A model generated the notes under the pieces. It ran no database searches and had not been told where the DNA came from. It saw only the letters and a program-made list of their open reading frames with translations. From Pseudomonas laurylsulfatiphila (lineage in GTDB: Bacteria > Pseudomonadota > Gammaproteobacteria > Pseudomonadales > Pseudomonadaceae): DNA of 64,000 bases. Both the position numbers and the translations under genes were made by a program. The stretch spans positions 558,001 to 622,000 of the forward strand of contig NZ_NIRS01000005.1 in assembly GCF_002934665.1 (NCBI RefSeq), in the 5' to 3' direction. The stretch's first letter is position 1, and each line of letters begins with the position of its first letter. Below, in pieces: positions 16,813 to 25,752 of this stretch.

Positions 16813-18723
16813 TCAGACTTCATCCTTGAGTTTGAGCAATGGCTCCTGAAACCGCAGCAATCGACCGGCATTACCCAGGACCAGCAAGGTGCTCAGGTTA
16901 TGCAACAACGCCGCAATCATCGCCCCGGCAGCGCCGAGCCAGCCGAACGCGGCGAAGGCCACAATGGCCAGGGTCCAGCCCAGCCCGATGATCACATTGA
17001 CCTGCAATGTCTGGCGGCACTGGCGACTCAGGCGAACACAGGTGCCGAGGCGACGCAGGTCACTACCGATCAGCACGATGTCGGCCGATGCCAGGGCGAT
17101 GTCTGCACCGCCGGCGCCCATGGCTACCCCGACCACACCCGCCTTGAGGGCCAGTGAATCATTGATGCCATCGCCGACCACCATCGGCCGGAAGCCGCTG
17201 TCGATTTCCTTGAGCACGCGGTTGAGTTTGTCTTCGGGCAGGGCTTGCGCTTCGACGTCACTGATCCCGACATCCCGGGCGAGCGTCTGTGCGACGCTGT
17301 GTCGATCGCCGGTGAGCAACAACTGGCGACCCAGACCCAGTTCACGCAACTCACCCAGGGCAAACTGCGCCTCGGGTTTGACGCTGTCGGCCAGCAACAG
17401 CCAGGCAAGAAACTCCCCGTTGAGCGCCAGCCCGGCAATCGGACCATCGTGATCGGGAACCGCCGTTGTACTGATGCCCAGTTGCGCAAACAACTCCGGC
17501 CGGCCCAGCGCCGCTTCGCCCTGCCCGGTCATCGCCACCACGCCAAGGCCCTGGCGTTCATGAATGTCGGTCAGCAGCAGAAAATGTTCCTGGGCCACCA
17601 ACCCCACCAGGGCGCGGCTGACCGGATGGCTGCTGGCCGAGCCGAGGCTCGCCGCCAGCGTCAGGACATGGCTGCGATCCTCCAGCGGGCTGTCGATGGA
17701 TTGCAGGCGCAATGTGCCGAAGGTCAGCGTCCCGGTCTTGTCGACCACCAGCGAGGTCAGGTCCGCCAACTCTTCAAGGAATGCGGAACTGCGGATCAGG
17801 ATCCCGTGACGTGCCGCCACCGCCACTCCGGCAATCGCCGTGGCCGGTGCCGACAACACCAGTGCACAAGGACAGGCCGCCACCAACACCGCGAGCATCG
17901 CCTGGGCGTTGTTGGTGATGAACCAGGTCACGGCCGCCAGCAGCAACACCAGCACCATGTAGCTGCCGGCGTAACGCTCCAGCAAGCGGGTAATGGGCGG
18001 CTTCGAACGCTCGGCGTTTTGCATCAGGGCAATCACTTTGCCGAGGGTCGACTCATGGCCGGTGCGGGTCACTTCGATTCGCAAGAGACCATCGAGGTTG
18101 ATCGCGCCACCGAACACCGACATTCCGACACCGGCCTCCATCGGTACCGATTCGCCGGTAATGGAGGCGGTGTCCAGACTGGCCTGGCCGGACAACACCC
18201 GGCCATCCGCCGGTACCCGGTCCCCGGCGCGCACCTCGACCCGATCGCCGGCCTTGAGCGTGCCGTTGTCGACTTCGATGATAGAGCCGTCCGCCTGAAT
18301 CTTTCGCGCGTGGCTGCGGGTCAGTTTGCCGAGGGCGTGAATCGCCTCCTGGGAACCGATCACGCTGCGCTCCTCCAGCACGTGACCGAAGATCATGATG
18401 ATCGGCAACAGGGCCGCCGTCAGCAGATCCCCGGTGGCCCAGGCACCCAGCATGGCCAAGGCAATCAATTGATCAGTGATGCCGTGCAGGCTTGGATAAC
18501 GCAGGCTGTACCAGGCCGAACGCATGACCGGTACAGCAACCAGCAACGAAGCAAACCCCAGCAGCAACTGACTGACACCGGTCTGCTCCGGCGCCAGCCA
18601 ACGCCAGATCAGGCCCAGCGCCAGCAGGCCCAATGCGAGCATGGCCAGGGTCAACTGGCGCGCGGCGCGGCGCTGTTCAGCCGAAGACAACAGGCTCGGT
18701 ACAGCGGCGGTTTGAGCGGTCAT
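16813..18723 (-). CDS. P1B-type heavy-metal-transporting ATPase (CPC motif)
   Basis: 636-residue ATPase. The membrane metal site is ACPCALVLSAPA, the phosphorylation site DKTGTLTFG, the P1B HP motif SSHPVSRAL, and the hinge GDGINDSLAL. There is no N-terminal HMA metal-binding domain. The Lys and Asp of ZntA transmembrane helices 7 and 8 are not present (IGLGWTL, LLHNLST), so it is not a standard Zn/Cd exporter; metal and direction are uncertain. It is the last gene of a four-gene operon with three SPFH proteins, overlapping the previous gene by 4 nt, so it probably works in a complex with them. Confidence 0.88.
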   Translation of the reverse strand: MTAQTAAVPSLLSSAEQRRAARQLTLAMLALGLLALGLIWRWLAPEQTGVSQLLLGFASLLVAVPVMRSAWYSLRYPSLHGITDQLIALAMLGAWATGDLLTAALLPIIMIFGHVLEERSVIGSQEAIHALGKLTRSHARKIQADGSIIEVDNGTLKAGDRVEVRAGDRVPADGRVLSGQASLDTASITGESVPMEAGVGMSVFGGAINLDGLLRIEVTRTGHESTLGKVIALMQNAERSKPPITRLLERYAGSYMVLVLLLAAVTWFITNNAQAMLAVLVAACPCALVLSAPATAIAGVAVAARHGILIRSSAFLEELADLTSLVVDKTGTLTFGTLRLQSIDSPLEDRSHVLTLAASLGSASSHPVSRALVGLVAQEHFLLLTDIHERQGLGVVAMTGQGEAALGRPELFAQLGISTTAVPDHDGPIAGLALNGEFLAWLLLADSVKPEAQFALGELRELGLGRQLLLTGDRHSVAQTLARDVGISDVEAQALPEDKLNRVLKEIDSGFRPMVVGDGINDSLALKAGVVGVAMGAGGADIALASADIVLIGSDLRRLGTCVRLSRQCRQTLQVNVIIGLGWTLAIVAFAAFGWLGAAGAMIAALLHNLSTLLVLGNAGRLLRFQEPLLKLKDEV

Positions 18724-19778
18724 TGTGCAGCTCCCTGAATGATCAGGCGGGAATCGTCTTTGGGATCGACCGTGGTGACCGAACCGGCCTGGCCGAGAAT
18801 TTTCGGCATGCGCTCGCGATAAATGCGCAGCAACATCTGCGGGTCGACACCTTGCTGCCGGGCCTTGGCCAGACTCAACACAGTCGCAGTATCGGCAGAC
18901 GCTTTGGCCAGCCGTTCACTCGCCTGGGCATGGGCCACTTGCAGCGTACGGTCGGCTTGTTCGTTGGCGGTTTGCGTCAACTTCTCGGCTTCGGTGCGTG
19001 CATTGGCGACGGCCTTGTCGGCTTGCTGGCTGGCGGTCAGTACCGCGTTGAAAGCGTTCACCGCAGGGCTTGGCAAACTCGATTGCACATCGACCCGTGC
19101 CACTTCGATGCCCAAGCCTTGCCCTGTTGCAGTGAGTTCGGCCAGCCGTTGATTGATGCCCTGCACCAGATCACCGCGCAAGCGCTCGCGTCGCTCCGCC
19201 GCCTGGCTATCGGCACCGATCAGCTCCGGACGAGCGACCAGAATGGTGTCCAGATCCCGTGCGGCCGTGAGCGCTAGCGCGCTGCGGGTCACCAGCCGAT
19301 CCAGAGCCGGCAACACATGTTCGCCCTGAAGCACAAACGCATAGGGCTCGGTGACCTTGTAGAAAACCCGCACATCGAGTTGCACCACGCCGGCGTCACC
19401 CGTTAACAGATAGCCGGAGCCTGCGAGAGCATCGCTGATGGGCGTGGCAAAACTGGCCACGCGATCAGCCTGAGTCGCGGCATCACTGCGCAACAGGCTT
19501 TCCACTCGACGCTCGATCACCCGATCCGCCGCCGGCAACAAAATCACCTGCTCGAAGGGTTGCGGCCAAGCCAGAAGCAGCCCTGCATTCTGAATACGAT
19601 CCAGCGCGCCGAAATGCAAAACCACGGCGCGATTTTGTGGATCGATCTGCCGCACATTGGAAAACGCCCACGCCAATGCCGCCAATACCGTCACTGCATA
19701 CAGCGCAATAAACGCCAGTCGCCCGGCCTGAATCCAGGGGCTGCTCAACTCATTTGTTCCACGTGGAACCAAACTCAT
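18720..19778 (-). CDS. SPFH-domain membrane protein (HflK/HflC-like), third of three
   Basis: 352 residues: one N-terminal membrane helix (about 18-40), then an SPFH/band-7 domain (about 45-225), then a long Ala/Gln/Lys-rich coiled coil (about 240-320; TASQQADKAVANARTEAEK). HflK and HflC form cage-like scaffolds around the FtsH protease. True hflK-hflC normally sit beside hflX/hfq, whereas here they neighbour a metal ATPase, so these are paralogues with a different partner. Start overlaps the preceding stop (ATGA). Confidence 0.82.
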   Translation of the reverse strand: MSLVPRGTNELSSPWIQAGRLAFIALYAVTVLAALAWAFSNVRQIDPQNRAVVLHFGALDRIQNAGLLLAWPQPFEQVILLPAADRVIERRVESLLRSDAATQADRVASFATPISDALAGSGYLLTGDAGVVQLDVRVFYKVTEPYAFVLQGEHVLPALDRLVTRSALALTAARDLDTILVARPELIGADSQAAERRERLRGDLVQGINQRLAELTATGQGLGIEVARVDVQSSLPSPAVNAFNAVLTASQQADKAVANARTEAEKLTQTANEQADRTLQVAHAQASERLAKASADTATVLSLAKARQQGVDPQMLLRIYRERMPKILGQAGSVTTVDPKDDSRLIIQGAAQ

Positions 19779-20818
19779 GGCTGCGATCCGGACTTGTTGT
19801 CGAGGCTCGGCGGACCGTCGACCAACACCCGAAACGGTGCGGCATCGGTGCGCAGAATCAGCTTGGTGCCCGGGGTCACCACAGTGCCCAAGGTGTCGAG
19901 CGAACGCAGTAAGTTGTAAAGCTGCGGCGACTCCGCATAGGCGCGACCATAAATCTGCGCCGCTTCGACGCGCGATTGCGCTTCGATATCTGCCGCTTTC
20001 ACTGTGGCATCAGCCTGCACAATTCGCGCATCACGTTCGGCGGCAGAACGAATTTGTGCGGCTTCACGCTTGCCGATAGCCGTGCGTTCAGTGGCGATGG
20101 TTTCACGCTCGGCGCGCATCCGGTCCACGGTCGCGGTGAGCGTTACCGAAGGCAGCGTCAATCGTTCAATACCGACCTGCAACACGCGCACGCCATAAGT
20201 GGTGAGTAACTGCTGATCGATTTGCTTGCGCAGTTGCGCTTCGAAATCGGCGATGCGGACCTGGCTGGCATCGGTATTGACCAGGTTCGCCAGATCAAAA
20301 CTGCTGGCGGTGGTCTCCAGTGCGGAGCCGACAAAGGTACGAATCTGCCGCGCAGCCTCATCAGGCTGGTTCTGCACCGCACGCATGAAGCGTTGCACAT
20401 TGTCCGGATCGCCCTGCACCTGCCACGCCACATAGGCCTGGACGATGATGCGCAAACCGTCCCGGGTGCCGACATCCTGCAAACCGCTGGACGTGGTGCG
20501 CAGCCGCAGATCCACCGGGATCGCCGCCTCGAACGGTGCCGGCCAGCGCCAGCCCAGCCCCGGCTCCAGCAAGACCCGTGAAGGGTTGCCGAAGCGCGTG
20601 ATCACCGTGGCCTCCCCCGAACGCACCTGCACCAGGCTCGCGGCGGCGACTGCAAACGCCACCAGCAATGCGGCCCAGCCCATGCGGCGCCACGGGAATG
20701 GACCGGCCTCCTGCGGATCGCCGTGGTGATGATGGTGATGGCCGTGGTGATGATGCCCGCCATGGCCGTGATCGTGGCCGCTGTGGTCATCGTGATCGTG
20801 CGTCTGGGACTGGCTCAA
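19775..20818 (-). CDS. SPFH-domain membrane protein with His-rich N-terminal tail (HflC-like)
   Basis: 347 residues. The cytosolic N-terminus (about 7-34) is dominated by His, Asp and Gly (runs such as GHHHHGHHHHHHGD), a likely Zn/Ni/Co-binding tail. One membrane helix (about 48-68) and an SPFH domain (VRSGEATVITRFGNPSRV) follow, then an Arg/Glu/Ala-rich coiled coil. The His tail is absent from canonical HflC, and together with the P-type ATPase in the same operon it supports a metal-related function. Overlaps both neighbours by 4 nt. Confidence 0.85.
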   Translation of the reverse strand: MSQSQTHDHDDHSGHDHGHGGHHHHGHHHHHHGDPQEAGPFPWRRMGWAALLVAFAVAAASLVQVRSGEATVITRFGNPSRVLLEPGLGWRWPAPFEAAIPVDLRLRTTSSGLQDVGTRDGLRIIVQAYVAWQVQGDPDNVQRFMRAVQNQPDEAARQIRTFVGSALETTASSFDLANLVNTDASQVRIADFEAQLRKQIDQQLLTTYGVRVLQVGIERLTLPSVTLTATVDRMRAERETIATERTAIGKREAAQIRSAAERDARIVQADATVKAADIEAQSRVEAAQIYGRAYAESPQLYNLLRSLDTLGTVVTPGTKLILRTDAAPFRVLVDGPPSLDNKSGSQP

Positions 20819-22773
20819 TTGGCGGCTCCTGGCTGAGCGGTTTTACGCGACGGCGCGGGATCAACCGGCAGCGTGAAAGTACGGAGGTCGATGGTCGGCG
20901 CATTGCTGCTGCCACCCAGACGATGATCGAGCACCAGCAATCTGGCGTTGGCCAAACCCTGGGACAACTGACTGAAATACTGCTCCAGCACGAAGGCTTT
21001 GCCAGCGCTGGCATAGGCTTTCTGCTCGGCGTTGAATTTCAGGTCCGCGGCCTGGGCGCCAGCATTGATTTCACGGGCGCTGGCCGTCGCCTGATCGCGG
21101 GCGATGCTGGCCTGCAACTGCGCCTGGTTAGTGGCTTCGGCGGCGGCACCGCGTTCACGGGCAATCAAGGCTTGCGCCCCAATCTGCGCCGCTTGCACGC
21201 CGTGATAAGCATTGGCGGCACCGGCCGGCGGGTGAATCGCCTCGACCACCGTGGCGAGAATTTCCACGCCGCTGTCGAGTTTTTTCAGGTCCGCCTGGAC
21301 GGCGCGGCCGATTTCTTCCGCCAGCCCTACCCTGTCCTGACCCAGTAAACCGTCGAGGGTGCGTGAGGCAAAATCGTGGACCAGGATTCGGCTGGCCGTG
21401 CTGCGAATCAACATCGGCACATCGGCACTGTTATAGGTCGCGGCCAATGCCGCCTCATCGCTCAGACCGATGCGATAGACGAAGCGCACATCCATGTTGA
21501 CGATCTGAAAGCTCTGCCTGTCGGCTCGGCTGCTGGCGATCACCTGGGATTTGTCGTTCACATGGCTGGCGTCCCACAGGCGATTGGCAATTGCCGGGGC
21601 CGGGCCTTCGGCAGGGTCGACCTGGGCAGGGGTCGTGGTTTCGCCAACACTGGTGGCCAACTCGTGAACCACACCATTCTCGACGCTCAACACCCGGCCC
21701 AATGGCCAAGGCAGGCCTAGATGCAAACCCGGGCCAAACACCTCCACCGGCTTGCCGAATCGTTCATAAATGCCACGCCCTTGCAGCGCAATTTCGTGAA
21801 TGCCCGTCAGCGACCAACCAACCAGCATAACCACGCCCAAAACCGGCAGTAACGCCCGACGCATGTACGTGAAGGCCCAGATCTGCCGCAGATCTATACC
21901 GAAGCGGTTGTGTAATTCGTGCTGCAACGCCAGCAATGGCTGTGGTGGCCAGCGCAGCATGTCGGCGACAAAGCTGCGCGCCAGTAACTCAGGCTCAAGG
22001 CGTTCGCGGTGCGGACTGAACAATGACAACACCGCACGCAGCAACAGCTCTGCCGCCACCAGCCCCGGCAACAGTCCGGACAACACCGCCAGGCGTACGG
22101 GCCATACCGAGGTTTCATCGGCAAACAACAGACAAAACGCAGCGAGTAACAGGCTGATGATGGGCACACGCGTCAATTGCGCCAACGCCGCGGCTTCAGG
22201 CCATTGGGCGGTGTTTTCCTGCGCCAGATGACGCTCCATCACCAACAGGCCGAAGGCCAACAGCAATGAGCACGCCGCCCCGACAGTGGCCGCCAGCCCC
22301 AGCCCTGCCGGGGGCAACGTAAGGTCCCAGGCCTGTTCGACGCCCAATACTGCCAACAATGCCCAACCGCCAAGCCACAGCGTCGGCGCGCCAATTTGCC
22401 CGAGCAGGTTTTGCGATTTCCAACTGATCCGGTCCAGCAAACGTTCATACCAGCCCAAAGGCTCGGCAGACTCGTCGACAACGACCACCGGCGCCACGGG
22501 ATTCATGGCGCGGGCACGCCATTGGGCGACCCACCCGGCCGATTGCAAGCCCGCCATTAGCACCACAAACGCTGTACTCAGATTCAGCAACAACGCTGGC
22601 CACAACGTTTTCGAGGCGAACAGCCCGGCAAAAAAAGCCAGCAACACACCCAGGGTGGCGAGTACGCCCGCGCCGATGGCGAACTGGCGCAAACGCCGCC
22701 CTTGAATGAACGCCTGCTGAAAACGGGGCAACCCGGCCAGCGGCGTTTCATCAACATCGAGATCGACTTGCAT
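20815..22773 (-). CDS. Large SPFH-domain protein with extra membrane helices (HflK-like)
   Basis: 652 residues, about twice the usual length. The N-terminal half (30-330) has several hydrophobic segments, including FAIGAGVLATLGVLLAFFAG and LLFADETSVWPVRLAVLSG. An SPFH domain follows (about 340-540; IYERFGKPVEVFGPGLHLG), then an Ala/Gln-rich coiled coil. First gene of the operon; its upstream region carries the 22806 palindrome. The polytopic N-domain is unlike HflK and may be where the ATPase or a metal pathway docks; this is inference. Confidence 0.8.
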   Translation of the reverse strand: MQVDLDVDETPLAGLPRFQQAFIQGRRLRQFAIGAGVLATLGVLLAFFAGLFASKTLWPALLLNLSTAFVVLMAGLQSAGWVAQWRARAMNPVAPVVVVDESAEPLGWYERLLDRISWKSQNLLGQIGAPTLWLGGWALLAVLGVEQAWDLTLPPAGLGLAATVGAACSLLLAFGLLVMERHLAQENTAQWPEAAALAQLTRVPIISLLLAAFCLLFADETSVWPVRLAVLSGLLPGLVAAELLLRAVLSLFSPHRERLEPELLARSFVADMLRWPPQPLLALQHELHNRFGIDLRQIWAFTYMRRALLPVLGVVMLVGWSLTGIHEIALQGRGIYERFGKPVEVFGPGLHLGLPWPLGRVLSVENGVVHELATSVGETTTPAQVDPAEGPAPAIANRLWDASHVNDKSQVIASSRADRQSFQIVNMDVRFVYRIGLSDEAALAATYNSADVPMLIRSTASRILVHDFASRTLDGLLGQDRVGLAEEIGRAVQADLKKLDSGVEILATVVEAIHPPAGAANAYHGVQAAQIGAQALIARERGAAAEATNQAQLQASIARDQATASAREINAGAQAADLKFNAEQKAYASAGKAFVLEQYFSQLSQGLANARLLVLDHRLGGSSNAPTIDLRTFTLPVDPAPSRKTAQPGAAN

Positions 22774-22805
22774 ACCACCCCAGAGCGTCTTCGCTAACAG
22801 GACAA

Positions 22806-22824
22806 TTCGTTACGATATAACGAA
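22806..22824. promoter_or_regulatory. Perfect 7-5-7 palindrome, candidate Zur-like operator
   Basis: TTCGTTACGATATAACGAA has two perfect 7-nt arms. Its core GTTACGATATAAC matches the Zur core GTTATAnTATAAC at all but two positions. It is 33 nt upstream of the SPFH-ATPase operon and also upstream of the divergent lpd gene. Zur binding is inferred, not proven. Confidence 0.55.
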
Positions 22825-22987
22825 AATAGTGAAATTTCCGTATTCAAGCGCGCTATCTAAAGATGCCCAACCTGTCGCTAACCTGAAGCCTTGACCGAAA
22901 TGCTGCGGCGCGCACATATTACGTTCGTAATTTTATCCAGGAACTACTTTTACCCATCCCTTCCCTTTTCGATCCAGGAGTACATCC

Positions 22988-24388
22988 ATGAGCACTTATG
23001 ACGTCGTGATACTCGGCGGTGGCCCCGGCGGTTACAACGCGGCGATCCGCGCCGGACAACTGGGTCTGAAGGCGGCCTGCGTGGAAGGGCGCGCCACACT
23101 CGGCGGAACCTGCCTGAATGTCGGCTGCATGCCATCCAAGGCATTGCTGCATGCCTCCGAACTGTACGACGCGGCCATGGGCGCGGAATTCGCCAACCTG
23201 GGGATCGACGTCAAGCCCAGCCTCAACCTCGCCCAGATGATGAAGCAAAAGGATGAAAGCGTTACCGGGCTGACCAAGGGCATCGAGTTTCTTTTCCGCA
23301 AGAACAAAGTCGACTGGATCAAGGGCTGGGGCCACATCGACGGACCGGGCAAAGTCACGGTGACCGACAGCGCCGGCGGCAAGACCGAACTGAGCGCCAG
23401 GGACATCATCATCGCCACCGGTTCCGAACCCACTCCCCTGCCCGGCGTGGACATCGATAACAAGCGCATCCTCGACTCCACCGGCGCCCTGGCGCTGACC
23501 GAGGTGCCCAAGCATCTGGTGGTGATCGGCGCCGGCGTGATCGGCCTGGAGCTGGGCTCGGTATGGCGACGCCTGGGGGCACAGGTAACGGTAGTCGAGT
23601 TCCTTGACCGGATCTGCCCCGGTGTGGACATCGAAGCCGGCAAAACCCTGCAACGCTCCCTGAGCAAGCAAGGCTTGAGTTTCAAGCTGAGTTCGAAAGT
23701 GACCAGCGCCACCACCTCCGCCACCGGCGTACAGCTCAGCATCGAGCCTGCCGCAGGCGGCACTGCCGAGCTGCTGGAAGCGGATTATGTGTTGGTGGCC
23801 ATCGGGCGCCGACCTTATACACAGGGCCTGGGCCTGGAGAACGTCGGCCTCGCCACGGACAAGCGCGGCATGCTTGCCAACAAAGGGCATCGCACCGAAG
23901 CCGCCGGGGTCTGGGTGATTGGTGACGTGACCTCCGGCCCCATGCTCGCGCACAAGGCCGAGGACGAAGCCATGGCCTGCGTCGAACAGATCGTCGGCAA
24001 GGCTGGCGAGGTCAACTACAACCTGATTCCCAGCGTGGTCTACACCCGGCCGGAACTGGCCAGCGTCGGCAAGACCGAGGAGCAGCTCAAGGCCGAAGGC
24101 CGTGGGTATAAGGTGGGCAAGTTTCCCTTCACCGCCAACAGCCGGGCGAAGATCAACCACGAGACCGAAGGCTTCGCCAAGGTGCTGGCCGATGAACGCA
24201 CGGACGAAATCCTCGGCGTGCATCTGGTCGGCCCGAGTGTCAGTGAAATGATTGGCGAGTACTGCGTGGCCATGGAATTCAGCGCCTCGGCCGAAGACAT
24301 CGCCTTGACCTGCCACCCACACCCGACCCGTTCCGAGGCGTTGCGCCAGGCGGCGATGAATGTGGAGGGAATGGCGACGCAGATGTAA
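22988..24388 (+). CDS. lpdA: Dihydrolipoyl dehydrogenase
   Basis: 466-residue FAD enzyme that reoxidises dihydrolipoyl groups in 2-oxoacid dehydrogenase complexes or the glycine cleavage system. FAD motif VVILGGGPGGYNAA, redox-active disulfide GGTCLNVGCMPSK, NAD motif VVIGAGVIGLELGSVW, and the C-terminal catalytic His-Glu in CHPHPTRSEAL are all intact. AGGAGTACATCC precedes ATG 22988. It stands alone without acyltransferase genes, so it is likely an extra paralogue (Lpd3-type) serving several complexes. Confidence 0.93.
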   Translation: MSTYDVVILGGGPGGYNAAIRAGQLGLKAACVEGRATLGGTCLNVGCMPSKALLHASELYDAAMGAEFANLGIDVKPSLNLAQMMKQKDESVTGLTKGIEFLFRKNKVDWIKGWGHIDGPGKVTVTDSAGGKTELSARDIIIATGSEPTPLPGVDIDNKRILDSTGALALTEVPKHLVVIGAGVIGLELGSVWRRLGAQVTVVEFLDRICPGVDIEAGKTLQRSLSKQGLSFKLSSKVTSATTSATGVQLSIEPAAGGTAELLEADYVLVAIGRRPYTQGLGLENVGLATDKRGMLANKGHRTEAAGVWVIGDVTSGPMLAHKAEDEAMACVEQIVGKAGEVNYNLIPSVVYTRPELASVGKTEEQLKAEGRGYKVGKFPFTANSRAKINHETEGFAKVLADERTDEILGVHLVGPSVSEMIGEYCVAMEFSASAEDIALTCHPHPTRSEALRQAAMNVEGMATQM

Positions 24389-24423
24389 GACTTGAAGCGT
24401 TGCAGTGACTGATCTATTGCATT

Positions 24424-24484
24424 CGCGGGCAGGCTCGCTCCCACAGGTACAGCGCAATCCTTGTGGGAGCGAGCCTGCTCGCGA
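24424..24484. repeat. REP palindrome
   Basis: CGCGGGCAGGCTCGCTCCCACA pairs with TGTGGGAGCGAGCCTGCTCGCG across a short loop. Same REP core as at 13212 and 59111; lies between the convergent lpdA and Lrp-family genes. Confidence 0.88.
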
Positions 24485-24500
24485 TGGCGGTACATGCGGT

Positions 24501-24974
24501 TTAGAGCGGCAAATGCTCCAGCGGCAATGCCCCCGGCGCCTTCACCGTGTGAATCGCAAAGTTGCTGCGGATGTCGCTCACACCCGGCAGCTTCAACAAA
24601 CGCCCGGTGAGAAACCGGTCATAGGCACGCAAATCCGGCACCACCACCTGCAGCAGAAAGTCCGACTCCCCTGACACCAGGAACGCCGAAATCACCTCGG
24701 GCAATGCCGTCACCGCCAGGCGAAAGGCTTCGGCCTGTTCGTCGTTATGGCGCTCGACCTTGACCCCGACAAACACCGTCAGCCCCAACCCCACTTCGTC
24801 GCGATCCAGATTGGCCTGATAGCCGCGAATCACCCCCGCCTCTTCAAGCATCCGCACCCGGCGCAAACAAGGCGATGCCGACAGGCCGATCTCGTCTGCC
24901 AGTTGCACATTGCTCAGGCGGCCGTCCCGTTGCAGTGCGGCGAGAATCTTGCGGTCGTAGGCGTCGAGTTTCAT
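24501..24974 (-). CDS. Lrp/AsnC-family transcriptional regulator
   Basis: 157 residues. N-terminal winged helix (MKLDAYDRKILAALQRDGRL, recognition helix SASPCLRRVRMLEEAGVI) and a C-terminal RAM ligand-sensing domain (about 65-145; VFVGVKVERHN, SGESDFLLQVV). Members sense amino acids. It is divergent from a LysE-type exporter gene, the classic regulator-exporter arrangement, so it likely controls that gene from the 145-nt shared region. Confidence 0.92.
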   Translation of the reverse strand: MKLDAYDRKILAALQRDGRLSNVQLADEIGLSASPCLRRVRMLEEAGVIRGYQANLDRDEVGLGLTVFVGVKVERHNDEQAEAFRLAVTALPEVISAFLVSGESDFLLQVVVPDLRAYDRFLTGRLLKLPGVSDIRSNFAIHTVKAPGALPLEHLPL

Positions 24975-25119
24975 GGCTTGGCAGATCCTGATGGTTCATG
25001 CGAAAGAAAGTGGCAGATTATGCCAATACAGCCCCCGATAGAAGCTGACAACGCAAGCACCTGCCCTGCCCTCCGGCCCTAGACTGGCACTACCGAATCG
25101 ACAACGAATGGGGTGCAAC

Positions 25120-25749
25120 GTGGACGGACTCTGGATGTTTTTCATGGCGCTGGCGGTGGTCTATCTGTTGCCAGGGCCTGACATGATCCTGCTGTTGCAG
25201 ACAGGTGCCCGCCAGGGCAAAGGCGCCGCGCTGGCCACGGCCGTGGGGTTGGGCATCGCCCGGGGTTGTCATGTGGGATTGGCGGCGCTGGGGCTGGCGG
25301 CGCTGTTCAAGGCGGCGCCCTGGACCTTCGATGTGGTGCGCCTGGCAGGCGCCGCGTACCTGCTGTGGATCGGCATTCAGTGCCTGCGGACGACGATGCT
25401 GCCGAGCCTCGAAAGCGCCGACACATCCGGCGAAAAACCGCGCTGGAGCATAGCCATCCGGCGCGGATTGCTGACCAACCTGCTCAACCCCAAGGCACTG
25501 TTGTTCTGCTCGGTGCTGCTACCGCAATTCATCAACCCACAGGCCGGGCCGGTGCTCGGACAATTTGCGACCCTGGGCGTGGTGCTGGTTGGTGTCGGTC
25601 TGCTGTTCGACAGCGCTTACGCCCTGATCGGCGCGGCACTCGGCCGTTGGCTGCAACGCAGCCCTTCAGCCCAGCGCCTGCAACAATGGTTGTTCGGCAG
25701 CCTGTTGATCGGTTTCGCCGTGCGGCTGACCTTTGTGCAACAGGCTTGA
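25120..25749 (+). CDS. LysE/RhtB-family amino acid exporter
   Basis: 209-residue inner-membrane protein with six hydrophobic segments. The family start GLWMFFMALAVVYLLPGPDM with its LPGPDM motif is clear, and RRGLLTNLLNPKALLF is the second signature. The start is put at GTG 25120, with GGGGT 5-6 nt upstream; ATG 25108 would add four residues. The substrate is probably an amino acid or metabolite sensed by the divergent Lrp-family regulator. Confidence 0.87.
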   Translation: MDGLWMFFMALAVVYLLPGPDMILLLQTGARQGKGAALATAVGLGIARGCHVGLAALGLAALFKAAPWTFDVVRLAGAAYLLWIGIQCLRTTMLPSLESADTSGEKPRWSIAIRRGLLTNLLNPKALLFCSVLLPQFINPQAGPVLGQFATLGVVLVGVGLLFDSAYALIGAALGRWLQRSPSAQRLQQWLFGSLLIGFAVRLTFVQQA

Positions 25750-25752
25750 ACC

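Noticed and set aside
17245..18738. 497-codon plus-strand frame opposite the P-type ATPase
   Set aside because: Long because of GC-rich third positions of the true gene; no domain and repetitive Gln/His/Arg composition.
22919..24457. 512-codon minus-strand frame opposite lpdA
   Set aside because: Antisense to an intact dihydrolipoyl dehydrogenase; no recognisable motif.
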